Source: VRUE01 sp045805805
GTDB lineage: Bacteria > Actinomycetota > Thermoleophilia > Solirubrobacterales > 70-9
Direction: 5' to 3'
Assembly: GCA_045805805.1 (NCBI GenBank)
Contig: JBJMKO010000047.1
Coordinates: 1 to 64,000 of the forward strand
DNA: 64,000 nucleotides
Part shown: positions 43,954 to 52,510 of the stretch, one piece after another
How the letters are laid out: each line of letters starts with the position of its first letter
Position numbering within the stretch: the stretch's first letter is position 1
Notes under the pieces: generated by a model
Databases searched by the model: none
What the model was told of the DNA's origin: nothing
Seen by the model: the letters and a program-made list of their open reading frames with translations, nothing else
Translations under genes and position numbers: made by a program

Positions 43954-44538
43954 TCAGCTGCGGTCGAGGCCTAGTTCTATGACGCGCGCGGCGATGAGAC
44001 GGGGGCGCTCGCGGCCTGCGTCGCCGGGGATATTGAGCTTGGCGGCGAGGGCGTCGAGGCGGCGCTGGGCTGTGCGCTCGCTGACGTGGAGCGCCTCGGC
44101 GATCTCGGCACGGGTGGCCGGGCGGCCGGCGAAGGCTCCCTCGCTGCGGTAGGGGGCGACGAGGGCGGCGGCGGTCGCGCGCTCATCTTCGTTGAGGGCG
44201 ACCGAGGGCTCGGCCGCGGCCACCGTGCCGCCCGCCCGGCCGGGAACCGGGTCGGAGACTTCGAGCCGGTGGCCACCGACTATCAGCGTGTCCCCATCGC
44301 GCAGTCGCCGGGGCCGGTCGAGCGGCTCGCCGTTCAGCGCCGTGCCGTTGCGGCTGTCGAGGTCGGTCGCCATCAGCACCCCGCCCCGGCTCTCGATCTC
44401 GAGGTGGTTCCAGGAGACAGCCTCGTCGGGGATCGTCACGTCAGCCTCAGGGTCCCGGCCGACGACGGTTCGCCCAGCCTCAAGCGCCACCGACCGCGGC
44501 TCCCCGCCCTCTCCCGTCAGCCAAACCCGTGCATCCAT
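43954..44538 (-). CDS. FHA-domain protein with C-terminal HTH
   Basis: 194 residues. FHA domain in residues ~1-95: VVGRDPEADVTIPDEAVSWNHLEI and ATDLDSRNGTALNGEPL (phosphothreonine-binding loop). The C-terminal part (GRPATRAEIAEALHVSERTAQRRLDALAAKLNIPG) is a helix-turn-helix. It probably binds DNA and a phosphorylated partner, such as a product of the nearby Ser/Thr kinase. Confidence 0.9.
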   Translation of the reverse strand: MDARVWLTGEGGEPRSVALEAGRTVVGRDPEADVTIPDEAVSWNHLEIESRGGVLMATDLDSRNGTALNGEPLDRPRRLRDGDTLIVGGHRLEVSDPVPGRAGGTVAAAEPSVALNEDERATAAALVAPYRSEGAFAGRPATRAEIAEALHVSERTAQRRLDALAAKLNIPGDAGRERPRLIAARVIELGLDRS

Positions 44539-44562
44539 CTCGCCGCGAGCATAGATATCGGC

Positions 44563-44612
44563 GCTGACTTCGTCTTTTGGTGCCCATATGCACCCATAAA
44601 GACGAAGTCAGC
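44563..44612. repeat. Palindrome between FHA gene and rpiA
   Basis: Perfect 15-base arms (GCTGACTTCGTCTTT and complement) with an inner GGTG...CACC. It lies in the divergent promoter region. Confidence 0.65.
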
Positions 44613-44641
44613 GGGGTGTGGGGCGGGTAGAGTGCGGCGCC

Positions 44642-45289
44642 GTGCCTGGGGATGACGAGAAGCGTCTGGCCGCCGAGGCCGCCGCGGAGCTGGTCGAGGA
44701 CGGGATGACCGTGGGGCTCGGCACCGGGTCGACCGTCGCCTACCTGTTGCCGGAGATCGCGGGACGAGGGCTGAGCGGGATCCGCTGCGTGGCCACCTCC
44801 GTTGCCACCGAGGAACAGGCCCGCGGGCTGGGAATCCCGGTCGAGGAGTTCAGCGATCTACAGCACCTCGACATCGCGATCGACGGCACCGATCAGGTCA
44901 CCCCGGACGGTTGGCTGATCAAGGGCGGCGGCGGTGCCCACCTGCGCGAGAAGATCGTCGCGGCGGCGGCCGAGCGCTTCGTCGTCATCGCCGACTCGAG
45001 CAAGCCGGTCGAGGCGTTGAGCGCGCCGGTTCCCTTGGAGCTCTTCGCCTTTGGCCTGCGCTCGACCGTCGTGCGCTTCGGCGCCGCACTCGAGCTGCGA
45101 GCCGTGGAGCGCAGCCCAGACGGCGGCGCGATCGCGGACTACCGGGGCGAAATCGGCGACCCGGCGGTCCTTGCGGCCCAACTCGAGGCCGACCCCGGCG
45201 TCGCCGCCCACGGCCTCTTTCCGCCGGATATGGTGAGCGAGCTGCTGGTTGGGAACGCAGGCGAAGTGACCCGTTCGACATTCAGCTAA
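44642..45289 (+). CDS. rpiA: Ribose-5-phosphate isomerase A
   Basis: 215 residues from GTG. Motifs VGLGTGSTVAY, IDGTDQV, IKGGGGAHLREKIVA and VVIADSSK are the RpiA signature. It interconverts ribose-5-P and ribulose-5-P, so joins the other pentose phosphate genes here. The ribosome binding site is weak. Confidence 0.95.
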   Translation: MPGDDEKRLAAEAAAELVEDGMTVGLGTGSTVAYLLPEIAGRGLSGIRCVATSVATEEQARGLGIPVEEFSDLQHLDIAIDGTDQVTPDGWLIKGGGGAHLREKIVAAAAERFVVIADSSKPVEALSAPVPLELFAFGLRSTVVRFGAALELRAVERSPDGGAIADYRGEIGDPAVLAAQLEADPGVAAHGLFPPDMVSELLVGNAGEVTRSTFS

Positions 45290-45369
45290 CCGAGGTCAAG
45301 CGCGCCTACGACTCCGACGACCGCATCGTCGCCAACCACGCGGTCGCGGCAGGACCCGCCTAGAAAGGC

Positions 45370-45927
45370 TCACCGAGACGAACCGACGTCGAGCGGGATC
45401 AAGCCCTCGAGCCGGGCGACGGCCGGATCGTCAGGACCGACGAGCTCGGCAATCGTCGCGGCTGCCGTGTCGATGTCCTCCGGGGTCGTCTGCGCTATCG
45501 CCTCCAGATCGGCCCAGTCCTTGGTCCGGGCGAAGAAGGCCTTGAAGATCGCCAGGGAGGCACAGTCGAGGACCGGAATCTCGCGCCCCGCGAGCGGTAC
45601 CCAGACAACCGCGGCGGCGACCGCGTCGTGCAGGGGGACGTTGTTCAGAAACACGTCGACCGGCGTGCCGTCCCAATCGAGCCTGGCCTGGCCGTCGCGC
45701 ACGACCTTGGCGAGATCCTTAGGCCGGATCCTGACTCCATCGGGCAGGTGGGCCAGGGTCGCCTCCGCCCTGGAAGCGTCGACAAAGATGTTGACGTCGA
45801 TGTCACGCGTGCCACGAGGCTCCTCGACGCAGTAGGCCAGCGCCACGGCACCACCGAACGCGTGACCGATGCCCGCCTGGGCGAACGAGTCGTGAATGGA
45901 CATCAGCTTGTCGACCAGCTCGCTCAC
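45370..45927 (-). CDS. Nucleotidyltransferase-like protein (toxin-like partner)
   Basis: 185 residues. AGIGHAFGGAVALAYCVEEPRGTRDIDVNIF shows the GG...DxD nucleotidyltransferase pattern of the AbiEii/MNT family. The rest is helical (CASLAIFKAFFARTKDWADLEAIAQTT). It overlaps the preceding XRE gene by four bases. Such pairs behave as toxin-antitoxin modules in which the transferase blocks a tRNA or another target; the assignment is inferred. Confidence 0.75.
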   Translation of the reverse strand: MSELVDKLMSIHDSFAQAGIGHAFGGAVALAYCVEEPRGTRDIDVNIFVDASRAEATLAHLPDGVRIRPKDLAKVVRDGQARLDWDGTPVDVFLNNVPLHDAVAAAVVWVPLAGREIPVLDCASLAIFKAFFARTKDWADLEAIAQTTPEDIDTAAATIAELVGPDDPAVARLEGLIPLDVGSSR

Positions 45928-46295
45928 TGCTGGGCCTCTGTCGCCAGCCTCTCCGCCAGCCGGGGATAGTCGAGCTCCGGGCGAGGCCGGAACGGAAGTG
46001 CCTCCGCGAGCTCGAGAACCTGGACGAGGATGCGGCCGGCACGTTCCTTGTCGACGCCAGGCGCTCGCGAGACGAGACCCAACTCGAAACCCCCGGCCGC
46101 AGCAAGGCGGGCGAGTGTGTCCGTGCCAGGCTCCCGATTCCCCCTGACATAGGCATTGACGACCGAACGCGGCAGGCCGGCCCTGCGAGCCAGCTCTGCC
46201 TGACTCAGTCCGCTACGGGTCCGTATCTCGCCAACCAGTGCTGCGCTTGGCGAGACTGCGAGTGGCCTCCCAGGACTGTGAGAAGTGGCGGACAT
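45924..46295 (-). CDS. XRE-family regulator, antitoxin-like
   Basis: 123 residues. Helix-turn-helix LVGEIRTRSGLSQAELARRAGLPRSVVNAYVRGNREPGTDTLARLAAAGGFEL. The C-terminal part (ERAGRILVQVLELAEALPFRPRPE) could hold the toxin. The promoter region carries two palindromes, consistent with autoregulation. Confidence 0.85.
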   Translation of the reverse strand: MSATSHSPGRPLAVSPSAALVGEIRTRSGLSQAELARRAGLPRSVVNAYVRGNREPGTDTLARLAAAGGFELGLVSRAPGVDKERAGRILVQVLELAEALPFRPRPELDYPRLAERLATEAQQ

Positions 46296-46322
46296 ATTGA
46301 TATGTTAGCGAATCCGCTAACA
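46293..46322. promoter_or_regulatory. Operator-like palindromes before the XRE antitoxin gene
   Basis: CATATTGATATG and TGTTAGCG-AATC-CGCTAACA (perfect 8-base arms) lie just upstream of the XRE start. They are A/T-rich in a GC-rich genome and fit an autoregulated operator. Confidence 0.65.
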
Positions 46323-46331
46323 CTCTTAACC

Positions 46332-47003
46332 TCAGACGCCCGCCGCGGCTTCGTCGGCGACCACGGTCATGTCGGCGTTCTCGACCCGGCCGGCGGGGAT
46401 CGACCCGTCGCCGGCGAGAAGCCTGGCGAGGGCTTCGACCTTGTCCGGGCCGGTGACCAGCCAGACGATCTGCCGGGCTGAGGCGAGAGCTGGATAGGTG
46501 AGGGTCATCCGGCGGTGGCCCTGGTAGGCGGTCTCGGTGAGGGCGACACGGCGGTCGGCCACGTCGAGGACCGGGTCGCCGGGGATCAGCGAGGCGGTGT
46601 GGCCGTCGGGGCCGAGGCCGAGATGGACGCAATCGAGGGGGTCCGGGAGCGTGTTTTCGTAGTCGGCGGCGGCGCCCTCGAGATCGCGCTGGGTGACCGG
46701 CATCGGCCGCAGCATCGCCTGGTGGTCCATCGAGAGGCCGAGCACCATGTGGGTGAGGTTGCGCTCCTCGCTGCCCGGCGAGGCGATCCGCTCGTCGACT
46801 TGGAAGAGCTCGGTCTCGGGCCAGGGCATCGACTCGTCTTCGCCGAGCATCGCCAGCATTGCCCAGGGACTGCGGCCGCCGCTCATCGCCAGCGAGAAGG
46901 TGTTGCGCTCGGCCGCCGCGGCGCTGCCTGCCTCCGCGATCAGCTCGGCAGCCCTGCGCGCCGCCGCCTTTTCGTCGGCTACCACCTCGAGAGCGATTGC
47001 CAC
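46332..47003 (-). CDS. pgl: 6-phosphogluconolactonase
   Basis: 223 residues. NTFSLAMSGGRSPWAMLAML, FQVDERI, HLGLGPDGHTASLIPG are the DevB/Pgl signatures. It hydrolyses 6-phosphogluconolactone in the oxidative pentose phosphate branch. It follows gnd after 14 bases and is presumably co-transcribed. Confidence 0.95.
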   Translation of the reverse strand: MAIALEVVADEKAAARRAAELIAEAGSAAAAERNTFSLAMSGGRSPWAMLAMLGEDESMPWPETELFQVDERIASPGSEERNLTHMVLGLSMDHQAMLRPMPVTQRDLEGAAADYENTLPDPLDCVHLGLGPDGHTASLIPGDPVLDVADRRVALTETAYQGHRRMTLTYPALASARQIVWLVTGPDKVEALARLLAGDGSIPAGRVENADMTVVADEAAAGV

Positions 47004-47017
47004 GGCGCCGCTTCTCG

Positions 47018-48034
47018 CTAGGACGGCTTCTCGTCGTGGCCGCCGAACTGCTTGCGCATCGCGGAGAGCACCTTGCCGGCGAAGTCGTCGAGGCCGCGCG
47101 AGGAGAAGCGCTCGTACAGCGCCGTGGTGAGGACCGGCGCCGGCACGCCCTCGTCTATCGCGGCGATCGAGGTCCAGCGGCCCTCGCCCGAGTCCGAGAC
47201 GCGGCCGGCGAAGTCCGAGAGGTCGGGTGATTCCTGCATCGAGGCGGCGGTCAGGTCGAGCAGCCAGGAGCCGATCACGCTGCCGCGGCGCCAGACCTCG
47301 GCCACCTCGGGAAGGTTGATGTCGTACTGGTAGTACTCGGGCTGCTCCATCGGCGCCGTCTCGGCGTCGGCCGCGCGCTGGACCTTGCCGGCGTTGGCGT
47401 TCTCGAGGATGTTGAGGCCCTCGGCGTAGGCGGCCATGACCCCGTACTCGATCCCGTTGTGGACCATCTTCACGAAGTGTCCGGCGCCGTTGGGGCCGCA
47501 GTGCAGGTAGCCGTTCTCCGAGGGCGAGACGTCGCCCGAGCGCCCCGGCGTCCGCTCCGCCGAGTCGACCCCGGGCGCCAGCGAGGCGAAGACGGGGTCG
47601 AGCCGCCCCACGGCGCCATCGGGACCGCCGATCATCAGGCAGTAGCCGCGGTCGAGGCCGAAGACGCCACCGCTCGTCCCGCAGTCGACGAAGTCGATCC
47701 CGCCCTCGCCCAGCTTGGCGGCGCGGCGGATGTCATCGCGGTAGTAGGAATTGCCGCCGTCGACGATCGCATCGCCGGCGTCGAGCACGGCCGCGACGTC
47801 GGAGATCGTCTTCTCGGTGATCTCGCCCGCCGGGACCATCACCCAAACCGAGCGCGGGGCGCTCAGCTTCGAGGCCAGCTCCTCCAACGAGGACGCGCCC
47901 TCGGCCCCCTCGCCGGCCAGCTCGGCGACGGCATCGGGATCGATGTCGTAGGCGACGATGCGGTGCCCGTCACGCATCAGCCGCCGCGCCATGTTGGCGC
48001 CCATGCGGCCGAGCCCAACCATCCCTAGATCCAT
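47018..48034 (-). CDS. gnd: 6-phosphogluconate dehydrogenase, decarboxylating
   Basis: 338 residues. NAD(P)-binding GLGRMGANMARRL, active-site VDGGNSYYRDD and KMVHNGIEYGVM. It is the shorter, non-E. coli-type enzyme (about 300-340 residues). It makes ribulose-5-P, CO2 and NAD(P)H. Divergent from zwf across a palindromic region. Confidence 0.95.
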   Translation of the reverse strand: MDLGMVGLGRMGANMARRLMRDGHRIVAYDIDPDAVAELAGEGAEGASSLEELASKLSAPRSVWVMVPAGEITEKTISDVAAVLDAGDAIVDGGNSYYRDDIRRAAKLGEGGIDFVDCGTSGGVFGLDRGYCLMIGGPDGAVGRLDPVFASLAPGVDSAERTPGRSGDVSPSENGYLHCGPNGAGHFVKMVHNGIEYGVMAAYAEGLNILENANAGKVQRAADAETAPMEQPEYYQYDINLPEVAEVWRRGSVIGSWLLDLTAASMQESPDLSDFAGRVSDSGEGRWTSIAAIDEGVPAPVLTTALYERFSSRGLDDFAGKVLSAMRKQFGGHDEKPS

Positions 48035-48079
48035 AACTCAACCCTACGGGAGCGAGGCGACGGCTGGCCGTCCAGCTAA

Positions 48080-48133
48080 GGGGGCGTGTCTGACCTTAAC
48101 CCCCTCATATGGCGGTTTAGCTCAGACACCCCC
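48080..48133. repeat. GTGTCTGA palindrome, copy 1
   Basis: GGGGGCGTGTCTGA and TCAGACACCCCC are inverted arms with a bulge, around an inner imperfect hairpin. The same TCAGACACCCCCT stretch and following GGCAGG occur at 56653-56678. It lies in the divergent gnd/zwf promoter region. Confidence 0.6.
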
Positions 48134-48157
48134 TCGTGGCAGGTAGCCTGCGGGCCG

Positions 48158-49576
48158 ATGACGAGCGCTGCCACCGATCGCTATGGCCAGGCGGCCGACG
48201 TGCTGACGATCTTCGGCATCACCGGCGACCTGGCGAAGAAAATGACCTTCCAGGCGCTCTACCGGCTCGAGGCCAGGGGCAAGCTCGACTGCCCGATCGT
48301 CGGCGTCGCGATCGACGAGTGGTCGGTCGCGCAGCTGCGCGAGCATGCCCGCGAGTCGATTGCCGCCACGATCGAAGATCCCGACGAGGACGTCTTCGGC
48401 CGGCTCGCGGCCCGCATCTCCTACGTCCAGGGCGACTACGCCGACGCCGAGACCTTCGCGCGGGTCGGCAAGGCGATCGGCGATGCGAAACGCCCGGTCT
48501 TCTACCTGGAGGTCCCCCCTTCGCTCTTCCCCACCGTCGCCGATGGGCTCGCCACCGCCGGCCTGACCGAGAACGCACGGGTCGTGATCGAGAAGCCGTT
48601 CGGCTACGACCTCGACTCGGCGCTGGCCCTGAATGCCGAGCTGCACCGGGCGCTGGGCGAGGAGCAGATTCTGCGGATCGACCATTACCTCGGCAAGGAG
48701 CCGGTGATGGACATCTCCTACCTGCGCTTCGCCAACTCGATGCTGGAGCCGGTCTGGAACCGCGAGCACGTCTCCCACGTGCAGATGACGATCGCCGAGG
48801 ACTTCGGCGTCGACGACCGCGGCCGCTTCTACGACGCGGTCGGCGCGATGCGCGACGTGATCCAGAACCACGCGCTGCAGGTGCTGGCGCTGGTCGCGAT
48901 GGAGCCGCCCGCGGGCAGCTACCGGGACTCGATCCGCGACAAGAAGCTGGAGATGTTCCGGGCGGTGCGGACCGCCGACCCGAAGCGCTACGTGCGCGGC
49001 CAGTACGACGGCTTCCTCAAAGTCAAGGACGTGGCCCCGGACTCGACCACCGAGACCTTCGCCGCGGTCGAGCTGGGGATCGACAACTGGCGCTGGAGCG
49101 GCGTCCCCTTCTTCATCCGAGCCGGCAAGTGCCTGCCGGTCAAGGCCTCGGAGGTGACGGTCGTCTTCAAGCGGCCGCCGCCGCTGGGGATCGGCTCGGG
49201 CAAGCTGCCGGAACCGAACCAGCTGACCGTGCGGATCGAGCCGAAGCCGGGCGCGCGCACCCGCCTCTTCGCCAAGCGAGCCGGCGAGGAGGCGTTCGAG
49301 CCGGCCGACCTCGAGGTGCTGTTCGAGAAAGTCCCGGGCGAGGACCCCGAGCCCTACGAGCGGCTGCTCGGCGACGCTCTCGCCGGGCGCGACCAGCTCT
49401 TCACGCGCGAGGACACGGTCGAGGAGACGTGGCGGATCGTGCAGCCGCTGCTCGACGAGCCCGGCCCGGTGCACCCTTACCAGCCGGGCGCCTGGGGGCC
49501 CCCCGAGGCGGACAAGCTGACCCGCGGCATCTGCCAGTGGCACGAGCCCTGGCTGCCTGACGCCGACGGGGCCTGA
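48158..49576 (+). CDS. zwf: Glucose-6-phosphate 1-dehydrogenase
   Basis: 472 residues from MTSAATDRYGQ. FGITGDLAKK (nucleotide binding), RIDHYLGKEPV (catalytic) and IRAGKCLPVKASEVTVVFKRPP. It starts the oxidative pentose phosphate pathway and makes NADPH. A GCCGACGGGCC-type palindrome overlaps its end. Confidence 0.96.
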   Translation: MTSAATDRYGQAADVLTIFGITGDLAKKMTFQALYRLEARGKLDCPIVGVAIDEWSVAQLREHARESIAATIEDPDEDVFGRLAARISYVQGDYADAETFARVGKAIGDAKRPVFYLEVPPSLFPTVADGLATAGLTENARVVIEKPFGYDLDSALALNAELHRALGEEQILRIDHYLGKEPVMDISYLRFANSMLEPVWNREHVSHVQMTIAEDFGVDDRGRFYDAVGAMRDVIQNHALQVLALVAMEPPAGSYRDSIRDKKLEMFRAVRTADPKRYVRGQYDGFLKVKDVAPDSTTETFAAVELGIDNWRWSGVPFFIRAGKCLPVKASEVTVVFKRPPPLGIGSGKLPEPNQLTVRIEPKPGARTRLFAKRAGEEAFEPADLEVLFEKVPGEDPEPYERLLGDALAGRDQLFTREDTVEETWRIVQPLLDEPGPVHPYQPGAWGPPEADKLTRGICQWHEPWLPDADGA

Positions 49577-49600
49577 TCACGGCCCTAAAGGCCCGTCGGC
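49562..49600. repeat. GCCGACGGGCC palindrome, copy 4
   Basis: GCCGACGGGGCC and GGCCCGTCGGC lie around the zwf stop codon, with one extra G in the left arm. Likely terminator function; same core as the copies at 28491, 29123 and 34275. Confidence 0.6.
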
Positions 49601-49628
49601 CCATGATTTCGAGCGGCATGCTACTTTT

Positions 49629-49653
49629 GGCGACCCTAATTAGGGTCGCCTAA
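49629..49653. promoter_or_regulatory. Palindromic operator of the iron permease gene
   Basis: A perfect 22-base palindrome centred on CCCTAATTAGGG, followed by TTAGGGTCGCCTAA, an inverted repeat of TTAGG/CCTAA. The halves resemble DtxR/IdeR-type iron boxes. It lies 29 bases before the FTR1 gene, so the iron response of this gene is plausible. Confidence 0.7.
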
Positions 49654-49681
49654 TGCAAACTGAGCGACACAGCCCAACCGA

Positions 49682-50542
49682 ATGATCCCGACCTTCGTGA
49701 TCGCGCTGCGCGAGGGAGTCGAGGCCTCGCTGATCGTCGGCATCATCGCTGCCTTCCTGGTCAAGGAAGGGCGGGGCGATGCGATGCGGCAGATGTGGGC
49801 CGGAGTCGCGGTCGCGGTCGCCCTCTGCGTCGGTATCGCCGTGATCCTGCGCATCGTGGGGCAGCAGCTTCCCCAGCGCGAGCAGGAGGGCCTGGAGACG
49901 GTGATCGGGCTGATCGCGGTTGGCGCCGTCACCTACATGATCGTCTGGATGCGACGCAACGCGCGTGGCATAAAAAAGGTGCTGGAAGGCAACGCGGCGA
50001 GCGCCCTGGCCAGCGGCTCGACGATGGCACTGGTGGCGATGGCCTTCCTGGCGGTGCTGCGCGAGGGCTTCGAGACCTCGGTCTTCCTGCTCGCCGCCTT
50101 CCAGGATGCCGACGACACAACGGCCGCCGGCGCCGGCGCCGTGATCGGCTTGATCGCGGCCGTCGCGATCGGGCTCGGCATCTACCGCGGCGGGGTGCGG
50201 ATCAACCTCACCCGCTTCTTTCGCGTCACCGGCCTGATCCTCGTCTTCGTCGCCGCCGGGCTACTCGCGACCGCGCTGCACACCGCCCACGAGGCCGGCT
50301 GGTTCAACAGCTTGCAGGGACAGGCGCTCGACCTGACCTGGCTGGTGCAGCCGGGAACGATCTCCGGATCGCTGCTGACCGGGATGCTGGGGTTGCAGCC
50401 GACGCCGACTGTCGGAGAGGCCCTGGTCTATGTTCTCTACGCGGCCCCGATGGCCCTCTACGTGATCTGGCCCGACCGGCTGCGAATCCGCCGGGCCCCG
50501 GCACGGTCGCCCAGAGCGACCCCCGCCGAGAACCCGGCCTAG
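49682..50542 (+). CDS. efeU: FTR1-family high-affinity iron permease
   Basis: 286 residues and about seven membrane helices. The two REGxE iron motifs are REGVE (10-14) and REGFE (127-131). EfeU-type proteins take up Fe(III), usually with a peroxidase partner (EfeB) and EfeO, which are not in the window. A palindromic iron-box-like site precedes it. Confidence 0.92.
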   Translation: MIPTFVIALREGVEASLIVGIIAAFLVKEGRGDAMRQMWAGVAVAVALCVGIAVILRIVGQQLPQREQEGLETVIGLIAVGAVTYMIVWMRRNARGIKKVLEGNAASALASGSTMALVAMAFLAVLREGFETSVFLLAAFQDADDTTAAGAGAVIGLIAAVAIGLGIYRGGVRINLTRFFRVTGLILVFVAAGLLATALHTAHEAGWFNSLQGQALDLTWLVQPGTISGSLLTGMLGLQPTPTVGEALVYVLYAAPMALYVIWPDRLRIRRAPARSPRATPAENPA

Positions 50543-50549
50543 ATCGTCC

Positions 50550-50669
50550 TCAGCCGCGATCCTGCTGTCTGAGCTCGCGGCGCTGGCTGGCCTCGGTGGC
50601 AAGCACGACCGCAAAGGCGAGAACGATCATGGCGATAACCGCGATGGCGACGATTTCAACTATGGACAT
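50550..50669 (-). CDS. Very small membrane protein
   Basis: 39 residues, MSIVEIVAIAVIAMIVLAFAVV then LATEASQRRELRQQDRG. ATG is preceded by GGGAGGAGAT, an excellent ribosome binding site. One membrane helix and a charged tail. It is convergent with the iron permease and divergent from recQ. Function unknown. Confidence 0.6.
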   Translation of the reverse strand: MSIVEIVAIAVIAMIVLAFAVVLATEASQRRELRQQDRG

Positions 50670-50795
50670 ATCTCCTCCCGGAGGTCAACGTACCGCACCG
50701 GGGGCCCTGCCGAGGGCGATTCCAACCACGCTTTTATCCCAAAATCGGCGCACTTGACACACACCCGCGTCCACCGGCGGGCATACCCTGGGGCG

Positions 50796-52349
50796 ATGTC
50801 CGCTTCACCGAATCGCGCCGACGAGCTGCTGGGAAGGCTCGGGTTCGCCAGCTTCCGTCCCGGCCAGCACGAGGCCGTGGAGGCGGCGCTGGACGGGCGG
50901 GATTCGCTGATCGTGATGCCGACGGGCGGGGGAAAGAGCCTCTGCTACCAGCTGCCGGGGCTGGCGACTGAGGACCTGACGATCGTGGTCAGCCCGCTGA
51001 TCGCGCTGATGAACGACCAGTGGCGGCGACTGACGGCAGCCGGGCACCCGGTGGCGATGATCTCCTCGGGGATGAGTGCCGAGGCGGCGCGCGGGGCGCT
51101 CGACCAGGTCCGCGGCGGCTCCGCGCGGATCGTCTACTGCTCGCCGGAGCGCTTCGCCTCGACCGTGTTCCTCGACGCGCTCGCACAACGGCGGATCGAC
51201 CTTCTCGCGGTCGACGAGGCGCACTGCGTCTCGGAGTGGGGACATGACTTCCGCCCCGACTATCTGCGCCTACCCGAGATCGCCGAGCGGCTCGGGCGGC
51301 CGACGGTGATGGCCTGCACGGCGACGGCGACGAAGGCGGTCGCGGCCGAGATAGTCGCCCGCTTCGGCCTGCGCGAGCCGCTGCAGGTGCGCTCCGGCTT
51401 CGACCGGCCCAACCTCTCCTTTGACGTGGTGCGGCTCGAGGGCAAGGGATCGAAGGCGCGGCGGCTGGCGCTGCTCGAAGCCGGGCTTGCCGACCCGGAG
51501 AACCGCCCTGCGATCGTCTACTGCGGCACCCGGCGCGACACCGACGAGGTGGCGGGGGACCTGCGCGTCTCGGGGCTGCGGGCGCTCGCCTACCACGCCG
51601 GAATGGAGTCCGAGAATCGCACCGCGACGCAACAGCGCTTCATGGCGGGCGAGGCCGAGGTCATCGTCGCCACCAACGCCTTCGGGATGGGCGTCGACAA
51701 GGCCGACGTGCGCTCGGTCTGGCACATGGCGATCCCGACCAGCCTCGAGGCCTACTACCAGGAGGCCGGACGAGGGGGGCGCGACAGCATGCCGGCTCGG
51801 GCGGTCCTGCTGGCGATGCGGGCCGACCTGGGGCGTCTGGTCCGCTTCAACGAACAGCGCGACCCGGACCAGACGATCGCCCGCGAGCGCGGCTGGCGCG
51901 ATTACCACACGATCAAGTCCTTCATCTACTCGGAGCGCTGCCGGCGGCGCAGCGTGCTCGACCACTTCGGCGATCACGAGGCCGGCCGGCCCCTGGGCCG
52001 CTGCTGCGACGTCTGCGATCCGCAGGCCTGGCTCCCCGATCCCGAGACCGTCGCGGTGCGGCCATCGCGCAAAAACGCCAAGGCCGCGGCGGCTCCGCCC
52101 CCCGAGCTCTCGGACGCCGACGCACCGCTCTTCGAGGCGCTGAAAGTGTGGCGTCTCGGAGCGGCGGACGGCAAGCCGGCCTTCACCGTGGCCCACAACT
52201 CGACGCTGTCGGCAATCGCGGCGACGCGCCCTGGAGACGAGCAGAGCCTCGGCGCGATCCGCGGCATAGGCCCCAGCTTCATCGCCAAATACGCTCCCGA
52301 GGTCCTGGCGATCGTCAGAGACGGCGGCGCGGTCGGCAGCGAGCCCTAG
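50796..52349 (+). CDS. recQ: ATP-dependent DNA helicase RecQ
   Basis: 517 residues from MSASPNRADELLG. Walker A MPTGGGKSLCYQLP, DEAH box VDEAHCVSEWGHDFRP, motif VI YYQEAGRGGRD, zinc-binding cysteines (ERCRRR, GRCCDVCD), and a C-terminal HRDC-like region. It unwinds DNA in recombination and repair. Stand-alone gene. Confidence 0.95.
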   Translation: MSASPNRADELLGRLGFASFRPGQHEAVEAALDGRDSLIVMPTGGGKSLCYQLPGLATEDLTIVVSPLIALMNDQWRRLTAAGHPVAMISSGMSAEAARGALDQVRGGSARIVYCSPERFASTVFLDALAQRRIDLLAVDEAHCVSEWGHDFRPDYLRLPEIAERLGRPTVMACTATATKAVAAEIVARFGLREPLQVRSGFDRPNLSFDVVRLEGKGSKARRLALLEAGLADPENRPAIVYCGTRRDTDEVAGDLRVSGLRALAYHAGMESENRTATQQRFMAGEAEVIVATNAFGMGVDKADVRSVWHMAIPTSLEAYYQEAGRGGRDSMPARAVLLAMRADLGRLVRFNEQRDPDQTIARERGWRDYHTIKSFIYSERCRRRSVLDHFGDHEAGRPLGRCCDVCDPQAWLPDPETVAVRPSRKNAKAAAAPPPELSDADAPLFEALKVWRLGAADGKPAFTVAHNSTLSAIAATRPGDEQSLGAIRGIGPSFIAKYAPEVLAIVRDGGAVGSEP

Positions 52350-52415
52350 CCCGCCTGTGCAGGCGCCTCCTGCCGCCGAGCGGATCGATCGCCGTGGGTG
52401 TTAGAGCCAGATGAG

Positions 52416-52473
52416 CTCTCCGCCGGCGGCCGGTGTCAACAGCACCTCCGATATCCGATTCGCCGGCGGAGAG
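52416..52473. repeat. Inverted repeat after recQ
   Basis: Perfect 13-base arms (CTCTCCGCCGGCG) 32 bases apart in the 160-base gap between recQ and the glycosidase-like gene. Possible terminator. Confidence 0.5.
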
Positions 52474-52510
52474 GGACCGACCCCTCAGAAGTCGAATCAG
52501 GCTCGAACGT

